Counted from the first letter of the stretch, positions 8,621-17,701 are shown. The stretch: 64,000 nt of DNA from Litorimonas sp051251645 (GCA_051251645.1 JBPOEY010000001.1:1116001-1180000); one strand, 5' to 3'. The notes: generated from the sequence alone by a model not told the origin. Made by a program: numbers and translations.

Positions 8621-9664
8621 TTAAGAAAACGGTATTTCATTACCGTGTCTTTTCCAGCGATAAGTCAGCCAAACAACCGCGATAAAGACAAGAACCGAAC
8701 TAAATTGATGGAGAAGCGATAGGTTAAGGGGTGCAACGGCCAATAAGGTCCAAATCCCCAGCATCACTTGCCAGACAAGCAGCACGCCCAGAACGACAAA
8801 GGGTATCCGTAGTTTTGAACTCCGCCGATACGTCACCACAAACACCGCAAACACGACCAATAAAATGTAAGCCAGTGTTCTATGATTGAACTGGATCGCC
8901 GCGCTGTTCTCAAACAAGTTTCGCCATGCAGGGCTAGCAAACCAATATCCTGAGGGGACAAAACGCCCCTCCATCAAGGGCCAGCTATTATAGATTTTCC
9001 CACTTCCGGTTCCGGCAACGAAGGCCCCGGCGATAATTTGCAGATAGACAAGGCCGAGAAAGAGCGGAGCTAAAAGCCCTCGACCCAGTCCTTTATCTCG
9101 GCGCCATCCGCGCAGAGAATCCAAGAACAGCCAGAGCAAAATGGCAAGAATAATGAATGCCATGCCTAAATGTGTGGCGAGGCGATACTGACTGACAGAG
9201 ACCATCCCGTCTTGCAGCCCGGAATAGACCATCCACCATCCGATTGCGCCTTGTAGGCCGATCAAAATCAAGACGGAGAACATCGCAAGGCCACGTCCCG
9301 TGGGTAAACGCCGACGAATGGCCAAGATAAAAAACGGAACCGCAAAGGCGAGACCGATAATCCGGCCTAATTGACGGTGGGCCCACTCCCAAAAATAAAT
9401 GAAACGAAACCCGTTGATATCCATGCCGGGATGTTCGGCTTCAAATTCAGGAATCTGTTTGTATTTCTCAAATTCTGCGATCCAAGCTTCTGCAGACATT
9501 GGTGGAAGGGCGCCGCGGATCGGCGACCACTCAGTAATGGACAGGCCAGAATTCGTCAGGCGGGTCGCACCACCAATCACAATCATAGCGACAACAAGCA
9601 ACACCATGAAACCCAGCCAAGCCGTCACCCAACTAGGGACTCGCTTATCGAAGGAAATAGCCAT
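8621..9664 (-). CDS. ctaA: Haem A synthase (COX15/CtaA)
   Basis: 347 residues, inner-membrane protein with about eight hydrophobic helices. It oxidises the C8 methyl of haem O to give haem A for cytochrome aa3 oxidase. Type 2 (COX15-like) marks: GGATRLTNSGLSITEW near the first helix, and haem-ligand histidines in WEWAHRQLGR, LATHLGMAF, QFNHRTLAY and LLHQFSSV. I use the ATG at 9664 (AAGAGA upstream) rather than the longer frame from 9706, whose extra 14 residues lack a ribosome-binding site. No other oxidase gene is in the window. Confidence 0.95.
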   Translation of the reverse strand: MAISFDKRVPSWVTAWLGFMVLLVVAMIVIGGATRLTNSGLSITEWSPIRGALPPMSAEAWIAEFEKYKQIPEFEAEHPGMDINGFRFIYFWEWAHRQLGRIIGLAFAVPFFILAIRRRLPTGRGLAMFSVLILIGLQGAIGWWMVYSGLQDGMVSVSQYRLATHLGMAFIILAILLWLFLDSLRGWRRDKGLGRGLLAPLFLGLVYLQIIAGAFVAGTGSGKIYNSWPLMEGRFVPSGYWFASPAWRNLFENSAAIQFNHRTLAYILLVVFAVFVVTYRRSSKLRIPFVVLGVLLVWQVMLGIWTLLAVAPLNLSLLHQFSSVLVFIAVVWLTYRWKRHGNEIPFS

Positions 9665-9726
9665 GGGTCTCTTATAGACAGTTTCGCAAAATTTGGGCTG
9701 CGACATAGGCAGCTAAAGCTAACAAG

Positions 9727-9803
9727 TGGTCGGAGTAGCAGGATTCGAACCTGCGACCCCACGCCCCCCAGGCGTGTGCGCTACCGGACTGCGCCATACT
9801 CCG
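9727..9803 (-). tRNA. tRNA-Pro(GGG)
   Basis: A cloverleaf on the minus strand: acceptor CGGAGTA/TACTCCG, anticodon stem CACGC/GCGTG enclosing CTGGGGG (anticodon GGG), T-loop TTCGAAT and encoded CCA. It is the second proline tRNA in the window; the first reads UGG. Confidence 0.96.
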
Positions 9804-9864
9804 TCTCACTCGTCGGCGCGGCTATACGCAGACACGAATGTTCCGGCAAGAGATGAAACGCGGT

Positions 9865-10410
9865 CTAATTGGACGCATCGAACGCATCCCACTGCCCTTT
9901 AAGGGCTTGAAGCCGCCCCAAAGCATCTTCTAAACCCGACAAATCTTTCGGTTTGGGAGCCGGAATAGGGTCTGGTTCTGGGGTTGGCGTCTGAACGGGC
10001 GCGCGTTTTATTACTGGCGCTGGCGCGGACGGGGGCGGAGAGGTCACAGGCGATGCGACATCAACGCCCGGTTTTTCGATTCTATCTGGCACGAACGTCA
10101 TATCGGTCAGGTCTCGTTCGCGAGACGCCTCTTCCACCGATCGCCCTAATTCAATGATGCGGTTGGCTCCGCTTTTGGCGATTAGCTTTTGCACGTCCTT
10201 AATCGGATGTTTCTCATCATGAAGAAGAGTTTTGATGCCGCGCAGAAACTCAATGTCCTCAGGACGATAGAAACGACGTCCCCCCCCGCGTTTGATCGGC
10301 GTGATATCAGAAAACTTTGATTCCCAGAAACGCAAGACATGCGGTTGCAGTCCGAGTTCATCTCCGGCTTCACTGATAGTTCTGAAGGCGCGTGTGGTCT
10401 TCATTCGCAT
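9865..10410 (-). CDS. MerR-family transcriptional regulator
   Basis: 181 residues. The N-terminal 75 residues form a MerR winged helix (ISEAGDELGLQPHVLRFWES, then KRGGGRRFYRPEDIEFL), and a short helical part follows. A proline-rich linker (about residues 110-155) leads to a final ALGRLQALKGQWDA-like helix. There is no metal-binding cysteine set. It is the conserved regulator found next to ihfA in many Alphaproteobacteria; its targets are unknown. It follows ihfA by 29 nt on the same strand. Confidence 0.9.
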   Translation of the reverse strand: MRMKTTRAFRTISEAGDELGLQPHVLRFWESKFSDITPIKRGGGRRFYRPEDIEFLRGIKTLLHDEKHPIKDVQKLIAKSGANRIIELGRSVEEASRERDLTDMTFVPDRIEKPGVDVASPVTSPPPSAPAPVIKRAPVQTPTPEPDPIPAPKPKDLSGLEDALGRLQALKGQWDAFDASN

Positions 10411-10439
10411 GGATTAGCCCTGTTGCGAATCAGACTCTA

Positions 10440-10763
10440 TCACTTTTTAGGGCTAAGTGCCGAATCGACCCGTTCACGGAGAACTTGGCTCGGTTTAAAA
10501 ACAAGAACACGGCGCGGTGTAATCGCGACTTCGACACCTGTTTTGGGATTACGGCCAATCCGTTCGCTCTTCTCACGGAGGAGAAAAGTGCCGAACCCGG
10601 CCAACTTTACATTTTCGCCTTTAAGGAGAGCGTCAGACACATGGCCAATGACGGATTCAACCAAATCAGCCGAGTCCGACCGCGAAAGGCCGATCTCAGT
10701 ATAAAGCGCTTCTGCGAGATCCGCTCGCGTCACTGTGCCCGTATTCACGGTGTTGCTTCCCAT
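10440..10763 (-). CDS. ihfA: Integration host factor subunit alpha
   Basis: 107 residues, HU/IHF fold. IHF alpha pairs with IHF beta to bend DNA sharply in replication, recombination and promoter activation. Seen: TRADLAEALYTEIGLSRSDS, GENVKLAGFGTFLLREKSERIGRNPKTG (the beta arm with its intercalating proline) and the C-terminal FKPSQVLRERV. The family and the position between fabH and merR, the usual alphaproteobacterial order, support alpha rather than HU. It lies 74 nt after fabH. Confidence 0.95.
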   Translation of the reverse strand: MGSNTVNTGTVTRADLAEALYTEIGLSRSDSADLVESVIGHVSDALLKGENVKLAGFGTFLLREKSERIGRNPKTGVEVAITPRRVLVFKPSQVLRERVDSALSPKK

Positions 10764-10837
10764 AGAGTCATATAAGCAAATCGAGACCGCCTAACGCAAG
10801 ACAAAAATAGCCACTTAATTGGAAAAGCTTTTCTTTT

Positions 10838-11806
10838 TCAGTATCGAAGCAAGCATGCGCCCCACGTAAAGCCTCCGCCAAAGGCTTCAAGCATGATTGT
10901 GTCGCCGCGTTTGATCCGCCCATCCCGAACGGCGGCGTCCCAAGCGAGCGGTACGCTGGCCGCAGACGTGTTAGCATGTTCACTGACTGTAGAGATAACC
11001 TGCTCAGGTTGCAGTTTCAGTTTTCGGGCTACCGCGGTTAATATGCGTTGATTCGCCTGATGCGGGACAAACCAATCAATTGTTGGGACATCATAACTTG
11101 CTTCGTCAGCACAAGTGCGAATGATTCCGGCAATATCCGTGACCGCGTGTTTGAACACGGCATTGCCAAGCATCCGCAATTTCCCAACCGTTCCCGTCGA
11201 TGACGGACCGCCATCGACATAAAGCATGTCCTTATGCGCGCCGTTTGACCGGATGACCGAATGAATGATACCTGCATCTGTCTCGTTTTGTCCCTCAAGA
11301 ATGATCGCCCCGGCTCCGTCACCAAACAAAACGCAAGTCCCGCGGTCTTCCCAGTCAAGAATTCGCGAAAAAGTTTCGGCTCCGATGAGTAGAATACGCT
11401 GATGTGCGCCCGATTGGATCAGCGCATTGGCCGTGTGAATACCGTATAAAAATCCACTACAGACCGCTTGAATATCAAAAGCGGCTCCATGGGTCATGCC
11501 GAGGCGGTGTTGGATCATTGTGGCTGTCGACGGAAATGTTAGGTCAGGCGTCGATGTCGCGACCATAATAAGATCGATCTGATCAACACCCATATTAGCA
11601 TTCGCGAGCGCCTTTTGCGCCGCAGCGAATCCCAAATCAGATGTGGTTTCACCGTCGGCAGCAATATGTCGACGCTTAATTCCCGTTCGTTCCCGAATCC
11701 ATTCATCGGAGGTTTCTAGATTCAGCCGCGTCGCGAACTCGGCGTTTTCCATAACGCGTTCAGGCAAATAACTGCCAATGCCTCGAACAACGGCTTTACG
11801 GGTCAT
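10838..11806 (-). CDS. fabH: 3-oxoacyl-ACP synthase III
   Basis: 322 residues. It condenses acetyl-CoA with malonyl-ACP to start fatty-acid synthesis. The catalytic triad is visible: cysteine in DIQAVCSGFLYG, histidine in VPHQANQRI and asparagine in SEHANTSAASVPLA; the C-terminal GGGFTWGA is also typical. Its ATG overlaps the plsX stop by 4 nt, so the two lipid-synthesis genes are coupled. Confidence 0.98.
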   Translation of the reverse strand: MTRKAVVRGIGSYLPERVMENAEFATRLNLETSDEWIRERTGIKRRHIAADGETTSDLGFAAAQKALANANMGVDQIDLIMVATSTPDLTFPSTATMIQHRLGMTHGAAFDIQAVCSGFLYGIHTANALIQSGAHQRILLIGAETFSRILDWEDRGTCVLFGDGAGAIILEGQNETDAGIIHSVIRSNGAHKDMLYVDGGPSSTGTVGKLRMLGNAVFKHAVTDIAGIIRTCADEASYDVPTIDWFVPHQANQRILTAVARKLKLQPEQVISTVSEHANTSAASVPLAWDAAVRDGRIKRGDTIMLEAFGGGFTWGACLLRY

Positions 11807-12855
11807 GGGATAAACCCGATATTATCGTCTTCATCGTGTAACTCATCCAACCGCTTATCAATCACTTGCATGAAGTCGGTCTCTGCCAATCCAATCGCAA
11901 TATTAACGGCGTTGGCAAAGCCAACCCGGTCCGTGCCACCATGGCTTTTGATGACAATGCCGTTCAGGCCTAAGAAAACGGCTCCATTGACGCGGCGCGG
12001 ATCAATCCTCCGTTTTAACTTGAACAGGGCGTAAGCATTGAGAAATGTCAGCGTCTTCGACCAAAAATTACCTTGCAGAGCTTCGTTAAAGAAGGTCCCG
12101 ATTAACTTCGCCATACCTTCGGCGGTTTTCAGCGCAATATTACCAGTAAATCCGTCTGTGACGATAACATCGACTTTCCCCGTCGAGATATCATTACCTT
12201 CAACATAGCCCGCATAATTAAGCCCCAACTGGCTTTCTGATAAACGCTCATGCGCGGCGCGGATGACGGCATTGCCCTTCTGGTCTTCGGTCCCGACATT
12301 GAGCAGGCCAATCGACGGGGCCTCACTTTTATAGAGGGCCTTATGATAGGCCTCGCCCATGACAGCGAATTCGGTGAGTTGGGCCGCGTCAACATCAATA
12401 TTTGCGCCTACGTCAAGCACGACGGAGACGCCGTTTTCTTTGGGCCAGAGCGCAGCCAATGCCGGGCGTTGCACGCCCTGCTTCATGCGGAGCTGCAACT
12501 TACTCATGGCCATAAGCGCGCCCGTGTTACCGGCAGACAGCGCGATTTCGGCGCGCTTGGCTTTCACGGCGGCGACAGCGTTCCACATAGAGCTATCCTT
12601 GCCTCGGCGCAGGGCTTGTGACGGCTTGTCATCCATCGAAACCGTTTTTTCTGTATGAACGATCTCGGAGCGTTCGCGTGTTCGCGGCGCTTTTGCGAGC
12701 AAGGGAGTGAGCTTGGCTTGATCACCATGCAGCAGAAACCGAGCGCGGCGCCCCTTCCCTTCATGGGTCAGGAAATACTCCAGTCCCTTGATAACCATAT
12801 CGGGGGCTTCATCGCCCCCCATGGCATCAATCGATATAACCAGACCATCAAGCAT
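11803..12855 (-). CDS. plsX: Phosphate acyltransferase PlsX
   Basis: 350 residues. PlsX converts acyl-ACP to acyl-phosphate, the donor for PlsY in phospholipid synthesis, and acts at the inner face of the membrane. Marks: ISIDAMGGDEAPDMVIKG at the N-terminus, SAGNTGALMAMS and VTDGFTGNIALKTAEG. It follows the bc1 chaperone gene by 38 nt; in many Alphaproteobacteria a DUF177 gene sits in that gap, but here it is absent. It overlaps fabH by 4 nt. Confidence 0.97.
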   Translation of the reverse strand: MLDGLVISIDAMGGDEAPDMVIKGLEYFLTHEGKGRRARFLLHGDQAKLTPLLAKAPRTRERSEIVHTEKTVSMDDKPSQALRRGKDSSMWNAVAAVKAKRAEIALSAGNTGALMAMSKLQLRMKQGVQRPALAALWPKENGVSVVLDVGANIDVDAAQLTEFAVMGEAYHKALYKSEAPSIGLLNVGTEDQKGNAVIRAAHERLSESQLGLNYAGYVEGNDISTGKVDVIVTDGFTGNIALKTAEGMAKLIGTFFNEALQGNFWSKTLTFLNAYALFKLKRRIDPRRVNGAVFLGLNGIVIKSHGGTDRVGFANAVNIAIGLAETDFMQVIDKRLDELHDEDDNIGFIP

Positions 12856-12893
12856 TTCGATGCTATATGCCCCCGTTCGCGCGTGTGATAGCT

Positions 12894-13430
12894 CTAAAGC
12901 TCAGGAAAGAAGAACCGACCGCTCGTTATTTGCTTCATGGACAGACTCCGCAGGTCCTTCAACCAGTCGAGCGAATAATCAGCCAATTTAAGCGCAAATG
13001 ACGACGGATTTTCAGTCTCCACATCAACAACCAAGCTACTTGCCAAGTTTTTTTGTGGGTTTTCAGTTTTAAGCGCATCTGTATAAGTTTTCAAACGATC
13101 ATAGAAATGCCCGATCATCGGTTTGATCCGGCGCTTTACGCCTGTGTCCGAAATTCCCTCTTCACGCAGGGCGACTTCGAAATCATCTTTCATTTCGTCG
13201 AACAGCGCCTGATTGAGAAGTTTTCCATCCTCACCTTCGTCCCGAAGGCGCTCCATCATAATCGTTATATGGAGGGCAATCATGTCGATCCGGCCGTCAA
13301 AGTCATCCGCGATTCGTCCCCTACCAAACAGCTCAGGCGTGCGGGCTTGCGCCATCAGCCGAAGATAAATTCGACGCGCATCACGACGCTCAGGCAAATT
13401 ACGCCCCATTAATCGGTCAAATAAGCCCAT
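12894..13430 (-). CDS. Ubiquinol-cytochrome c chaperone family protein (CBP3-like)
   Basis: 178 residues. The protein matches the bacterial relatives of mitochondrial CBP3, which help assemble the cytochrome bc1 complex: an N-terminal YLRLMAQARTPELFGRG segment, FDGRIDMIALHITIMMERL, and FDEMKDDFEVALREEGISD. It is helical and without a signal peptide, so probably acts from the cytoplasmic side. A GGAGG ribosome-binding site stands 6 nt ahead of the ATG. It is transcribed away from bamE and leads the plsX-fabH group. Confidence 0.9.
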   Translation of the reverse strand: MGLFDRLMGRNLPERRDARRIYLRLMAQARTPELFGRGRIADDFDGRIDMIALHITIMMERLRDEGEDGKLLNQALFDEMKDDFEVALREEGISDTGVKRRIKPMIGHFYDRLKTYTDALKTENPQKNLASSLVVDVETENPSSFALKLADYSLDWLKDLRSLSMKQITSGRFFFPEL

Positions 13431-13529
13431 GTTAAGCCTCCGTCATATACAGCGCGCCATACTTGCGAAGCCCCACCGCTTTGGCTAGGGCAACATAAGA
13501 TTTCTGGCGCCCTAATCGAGAGACGGCTC

Positions 13530-14027
13530 ATGCGCAATTCTGTTGCAGCATTCATGATCATCGGCGCATTTGTCGCGACCGGTTGTAATCCGATCCTACG
13601 GGCGCATGGTTATGTGCCGACACAGGACGCCAAACCGCAGGAAGTTAATCCAAGCACGGATACAAAGGCTAGCGTGCTGGCCTCCTTAGGGAGTCCCTCT
13701 GTCGAAGGCACATTTGACGAAGATGTCGAGCAAGACACGTGGTATTATATCAATCAAGTTCGCGAACGTTACGCCTATCTCCGCCCGCAGGTTCAGGAAC
13801 AAACGATCACCGCGATCTCCTTTAATGCCGATGGACAGGTCACGAAAGTGGCCGAATATGGCATCGAAGACCGCCGCATTGTCAATTATGAAAATCGTGA
13901 AACCCCCACGCGGGGTCGCGAATTATCAGTTCTAGAGCAGGTTTTTGGTACGATTGGACGAATTCCCACAGACCGAATCGGTGGCGGAAATCAAGATGTA
14001 CCGGGTGGCGCTGGCGGCCCTCGCTAG
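13530..14027 (+). CDS. bamE: Outer membrane assembly lipoprotein BamE
   Basis: 165 residues. The signal peptide ends in the lipobox VATGC (cysteine 19). The SmpA/OmlA domain follows, with STDTKASVLASLGSPSVEGTF and TWYYINQVRE as family marks. BamE is a lipoprotein of the beta-barrel assembly machine. The tail beyond about residue 135 is rich in Gly and Pro and not conserved. It faces away from the bc1 chaperone gene, a typical alphaproteobacterial arrangement, and its stop shares the bases CTAG with the stop of thiL on the other strand. Confidence 0.93.
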   Translation: MRNSVAAFMIIGAFVATGCNPILRAHGYVPTQDAKPQEVNPSTDTKASVLASLGSPSVEGTFDEDVEQDTWYYINQVRERYAYLRPQVQEQTITAISFNADGQVTKVAEYGIEDRRIVNYENRETPTRGRELSVLEQVFGTIGRIPTDRIGGGNQDVPGGAGGPR

Positions 14028-14920
14028 AATCTATGACGATAGCCGTGCGTTTTGACGGCTTGTCCATCGACCGATATACCGACGCCTTCTAAAACACGGC
14101 CGCACCGCGTAAGGGGCAAGCTAATCGCTTTGCCCCCTTTGAGGATAGCCTCACGATTATCGACTGTCGCTGTAAACAAAAGCTCGTAATCGTCGCCAAA
14201 AGTCGCGTTTTTTACGGTTTCAGCGTTCAAATCGATTTGAACACCGCTCGCCGCAGCGATGTGCCCGGCTTCGCTCAGCAGCCCATCTGAAATATCGGCT
14301 GCCGCCGTCGCATAACGCCGTAAAACCTTACGGAATTCAAAGCGCGGCTCCGGTCTTAAATATGCGTCTTCTGCGGCTAATCTTAAGGATGGGCTCAAAT
14401 CAACATCTCGCCCCGTGACAACCGACAATCCGATTTCAGCGAGACCTAATGTTCCTGTGAACCAGACATCGTCGCCCGGTTTTGCGCCCGACCGCCGCAC
14501 CATTTCACCCGTCGGGACAACACCCAAAACGGTCGCGCTAGCGACAAGGGGGCCGTCTGTAGAGGTCGTATCCCCTCCGATTAAAGGACAATCAAAACTC
14601 TCTTGCGCGTCATGTAGGCCGCGAACAAATCCATTCGGCCATTTTGCATCACGTCCGATAGGCCATGCAACAGAGAGCATATACCCGATCGGTCTAGCCC
14701 CTTTGGCCGCAAGATCTGAGAGCGCCGTTCGCAATAGGCGCTCGGAAAACCCGCCCCCTATTCGACCCAATGGAAAATGCACACCCTCGACCATTGTATC
14801 CTTGGACAAGATCAGATCCTGTCCCGGCGTCGGGGTTAAAATTGCGGCGTCATCATCCAGATTCAGACCTGCCGATCCGGCGAGCGGCCGCAAGAGCGCG
14901 ATAAAGTCGTGTTCGTTCAA
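14024..14920 (-). CDS. thiL: Thiamine-monophosphate kinase
   Basis: 298 residues. It phosphorylates thiamine phosphate to thiamine diphosphate. PurM-like fold: NLDDDAAILTPTPGQDLILS, SKDTMVEGVHFP, LSDLAAKGA, GGDTTSTDGPL and ADISDGLLSEAGHIA carry the metal- and ATP-binding aspartates. Its start overlaps the nusB stop by 4 nt. nusB-thiL downstream of the riboflavin genes is a widespread order. The end overlaps bamE, convergent, by 4 nt. Confidence 0.96.
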   Translation of the reverse strand: MNEHDFIALLRPLAGSAGLNLDDDAAILTPTPGQDLILSKDTMVEGVHFPLGRIGGGFSERLLRTALSDLAAKGARPIGYMLSVAWPIGRDAKWPNGFVRGLHDAQESFDCPLIGGDTTSTDGPLVASATVLGVVPTGEMVRRSGAKPGDDVWFTGTLGLAEIGLSVVTGRDVDLSPSLRLAAEDAYLRPEPRFEFRKVLRRYATAAADISDGLLSEAGHIAAASGVQIDLNAETVKNATFGDDYELLFTATVDNREAILKGGKAISLPLTRCGRVLEGVGISVDGQAVKTHGYRHRF

Positions 14921-15462
14921 CTGTCCGCTTCGTCGGCCAAGGTCGGCGTCTCAATTGGGTCTGAGACTTCGGCTGGAGCCGGCGAGATCGAGGCTGGCAA
15001 AGGGAGGCCAAATTCAGCCGACCGCACGGCACGGGCAATTTTGTCCATCACAGCATTAACCATGCCAGGTTCTTTCCCATCGAAAAAGTCAGACGCGATT
15101 GCGACATATTCATCGATTATAACGAGTGCAGGCACATCGGGGCGTTGTGTGATTTCGAAAACACCGGCCCGAAGAAGAGCGCGCAATGTCATATCAAGCC
15201 GACGCAGCGGCCATTTATCCGGCAGCTGTGCCTGTAACTTCGTATCAATTTGATCTTGTTCGCGCACGACCCCTTCAACCAGCTCTTCGAAGAATTTTTC
15301 ATCGGCTGTGACCATGCCGTCTTCACCTTCAAAGCCGAAACGGTGGTTTAAGAACTCATGGATGACTTGCTTGGACTTGGTTTTGGCGACGTCCATTTGG
15401 TAAAGCGCTTGAACGCCCGACAGACGCGCTTCGCGTCTGAGTTTTGGGGTGGATCCGCTCAC
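14917..15462 (-). CDS. nusB: Transcription antitermination factor NusB
   Basis: 181 residues. With NusE (S10), NusB binds boxA RNA to keep rRNA transcription going. Family marks: REARLSGVQALYQMDV, DKWPLRRLDMTLRALLRAGVFEI and VIIDEYVAIASDFFDGKEPGMVNAVMDKIA (shown here only as landmarks at about residues 75-155). A C-terminal extension of about 25 residues is not conserved. It is coupled at both ends by 4-nt overlaps, with ribH upstream and thiL downstream. Confidence 0.96.
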   Translation of the reverse strand: MSGSTPKLRREARLSGVQALYQMDVAKTKSKQVIHEFLNHRFGFEGEDGMVTADEKFFEELVEGVVREQDQIDTKLQAQLPDKWPLRRLDMTLRALLRAGVFEITQRPDVPALVIIDEYVAIASDFFDGKEPGMVNAVMDKIARAVRSAEFGLPLPASISPAPAEVSDPIETPTLADEADS

Positions 15463-15896
15463 GACTCGTCGCTTTCCGCCAGTTCATGACGAATTCCCAC
15501 CATCGTCATCGCGGCGCGGGCGGCAAAACCACCTTTGTCCTTCTGGGTCTTATCGGCCCGCGCGATCGCTTGTGCTTCATTTTCGACCGTGATGATCCCG
15601 TTACCAATCGCCAATTGTTGGTTCACCGCCAGGTCCATGATCGCGCGCGCGCTCTCTTGGCAGACATAATCATAATGGGTGGTTTCGCCGCGGATGACGC
15701 AGCCGAGGGCAACATAGGCGTCATAGCCGGCACCCGCCGCTTCGGCGAAACTGATGACATGTGGAATTTCCAGTGCGCCGGGCACTGTTACCTGAAAAAC
15801 GTCGGCGTCTGCTGCGCCGAGCGCATCAAGCGCTCCGTCAAGCAGCATATCAGAGATGGGCTCGTAGAAACGCGCCTCAATGACGAGCACTTTCAT
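15459..15896 (-). CDS. ribH: 6,7-dimethyl-8-ribityllumazine synthase
   Basis: 145 residues from the ATG at 15896. It joins the ribBA product with the aminouracil intermediate to give lumazine. Marks: EARFYEPISDMLLDGA, TVPGALEIPHVISFA, GCVIRGETTHYDYV and GIITVENEAQA. The frame is open further up to 15959, but this would overlap ribBA; the 15896 start lies 4 nt after the ribBA stop and matches the family N-terminus. Part of the ribE-ribBA-ribH-nusB-thiL run. Confidence 0.95.
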   Translation of the reverse strand: MKVLVIEARFYEPISDMLLDGALDALGAADADVFQVTVPGALEIPHVISFAEAAGAGYDAYVALGCVIRGETTHYDYVCQESARAIMDLAVNQQLAIGNGIITVENEAQAIARADKTQKDKGGFAARAAMTMVGIRHELAESDES

Positions 15897-15900
15897 GGGC

Positions 15901-17043
15901 TTAGGTCCGTGTGTGTGTGAGAGGGTGCAGGCCGACGATTTCGAGATCATAGGCATCAAGCCCGATTAATCGCGGCATGGAATTAGACAGGAGCGTCATT
16001 TTCGTCACGCCTAAATGTGTCAGAATTTGTGCCCCGACGCCATATTCGCGCACAGTTTGCTCTTTGCGATCAACAGTCGATTTATGGGCGCCCAGACGCT
16101 CTAGCAGCGAGTCGATTGATCCTTCGCGGATCAGGACCAACACACCGTGTCCATCATGTTCGGCGAGTGTTTTCATCGCATCCCAAATCAGGCCAGCGCG
16201 CGGGCTATCTTCTGACAGAATATCCCCTGCAAAGTCGATTTTGTGAACGCGCACGAGGCTTGGCGTATCGGCTTTAGCGTCGCCTCGCGACAAAGCGACA
16301 TGTTCTTTGCCGTCGAGCAGGTTGCGATAGACGTGAATGCGAAAATCATTGCCGCGTTGGGACGTGAAGTCCGATGTCGCGATATGTTTGACGAAATGGT
16401 CTCGTTCCAACCGATGCGCGACGAGGCTTTCGATCGTCCCGATCTTCAGACCGTGAAACTGTGCAAAGACGACGAGGTCATCAAGCCGTGCCATCGTCCC
16501 ATCATCATTCATAATCTCGCAGATGACGGCCGATGGGTTAAGTCCTGCCAGACGGGAAATATCGACAGAAGCTTCCGTATGACCCGTCCGGACCAGTACG
16601 CCGCCTTCTTTGGCAATAATTGGAAACATGTGGCCGGGGCTGACAATGTCATCCGCGCGACTATCTGGATCAATAGCGACTTGTGTCGTCCGTGCGCGAT
16701 CGCCCGCAGAAATACCCGTCGTGACGCCTTCACGGGCTTCGATCGATTGGGTGAAAGCGGTTTCAAAGCGCGACGCATTGTCGGTGCTCATATTTCGGAG
16801 CTCGAGTTCTTCCGCGCGTTGTTTCTCTAGCGCCAAACAGATCAAGCCCCGCCCAAATTTTGCCATGAAATTGATGGCATCAGGGGTCGCAAATTGTGCC
16901 GGAATGATGAGGTCACCCTCATTCTCCCGATCTTCTGCATCGACGAGGATATACATGCGCCCATTGCGCGCATCGTCGATGATCTCCTCGGGAGTCGCGA
17001 GGTTATAAACATCCTGGAAAGTCGCTTCGTTTACTTGGGTCAA
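15901..17043 (-). CDS. ribB: DHBP synthase with degenerate GTP cyclohydrolase II domain (RibBX type)
   Basis: 380 residues. Residues 1 to about 205 are an intact 3,4-dihydroxy-2-butanone-4-phosphate synthase (DAEDRENEGDLIIPAQFA, RTGHTEASVDISRLAGL, EIMNDDGTM). The C-terminal half keeps the cyclohydrolase II fold outline (VRVHKIDFAGD, REYGVGAQILTHLGV) but has no cysteine at all: the zinc-binding stretch normally reading like SECLTGD...RCDCG is replaced. It therefore should supply only the butanone phosphate, and GTP cyclohydrolase II must come from another gene. Such hybrids are known among Proteobacteria. It lies between ribE and ribH. Confidence 0.93.
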   Translation of the reverse strand: MTQVNEATFQDVYNLATPEEIIDDARNGRMYILVDAEDRENEGDLIIPAQFATPDAINFMAKFGRGLICLALEKQRAEELELRNMSTDNASRFETAFTQSIEAREGVTTGISAGDRARTTQVAIDPDSRADDIVSPGHMFPIIAKEGGVLVRTGHTEASVDISRLAGLNPSAVICEIMNDDGTMARLDDLVVFAQFHGLKIGTIESLVAHRLERDHFVKHIATSDFTSQRGNDFRIHVYRNLLDGKEHVALSRGDAKADTPSLVRVHKIDFAGDILSEDSPRAGLIWDAMKTLAEHDGHGVLVLIREGSIDSLLERLGAHKSTVDRKEQTVREYGVGAQILTHLGVTKMTLLSNSMPRLIGLDAYDLEIVGLHPLTHTRT

Positions 17044-17075
17044 ACCCTCTCCTTACTTGATCCTTGGGGCCTATC

Positions 17076-17696
17076 TTAGGCTTTCATGTGGCTCAGGTAG
17101 CGCGCCACATAGCGGGCGATCACGTCGATTTCCAGATTTACCTCGTCACCGGGCTGTAATCGGCTCAGTGTCGTGACATCTAATGTATGCGGGATAATGT
17201 TGATCATGAAAGTCCCGTCGCTCACATCATTCACCGTTAAGGAGACACCGTCGACCGTGATTGACCCTTTAGGCGCAATTGCAAAGGCGAGATCTTCTGG
17301 CACGTCGATCCGAAACCGTGTCGATCCGGCGACCGTATCACGCGATACACAGCGCGCGGTCGTGTCGACATGACCCGTGACCATATGGCCGCCCAGCTCA
17401 TCCATACCCGTTAGAGCACGTTCCAGATTAATGGCTTGCCCGATTTTCCAGTCCCCAAGGGTCGTTTTGTCAAGACTCTCATCCGACACATCGAACGCAT
17501 ACCAATTTTGATCTTTGTCCCGGCCTTTTTCGACGACAGTCATACAGGCGCCGGAATGCGCGATGGACGCGCCGATCATGATCATATCTGTATCGTAAGC
17601 GGTTTCCACGACCATACGTGTGTCACCCCATTCGGAGCCCGTCACACGCGTCACATCGCGCAGCCGACCGACGTCGGTAATGATGCCCGTAAACAT
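17076..17696 (-). CDS. ribE: Riboflavin synthase, alpha chain
   Basis: 206 residues. It dismutates two lumazine molecules to riboflavin. The two barrel repeats are visible: MFTGIITDVGRL with GASIAHSGACMTVV, and MVTGHVDTTARC with GSITVDGVSLTVNDV; the C-terminal helix ends the chain. It starts 6 nt after the nrdR stop. In related genomes ribD usually lies between nrdR and ribE, but no deaminase/reductase gene is present here. Confidence 0.97.
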   Translation of the reverse strand: MFTGIITDVGRLRDVTRVTGSEWGDTRMVVETAYDTDMIMIGASIAHSGACMTVVEKGRDKDQNWYAFDVSDESLDKTTLGDWKIGQAINLERALTGMDELGGHMVTGHVDTTARCVSRDTVAGSTRFRIDVPEDLAFAIAPKGSITVDGVSLTVNDVSDGTFMINIIPHTLDVTTLSRLQPGDEVNLEIDVIARYVARYLSHMKA

Positions 17697-17701
17697 GCGG
17701 C

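Noticed and set aside
16243..16830. 195-residue plus-strand frame antisense to ribBA
   Set aside because: Shadow of the ribBA coding sequence; composition follows the opposite strand.
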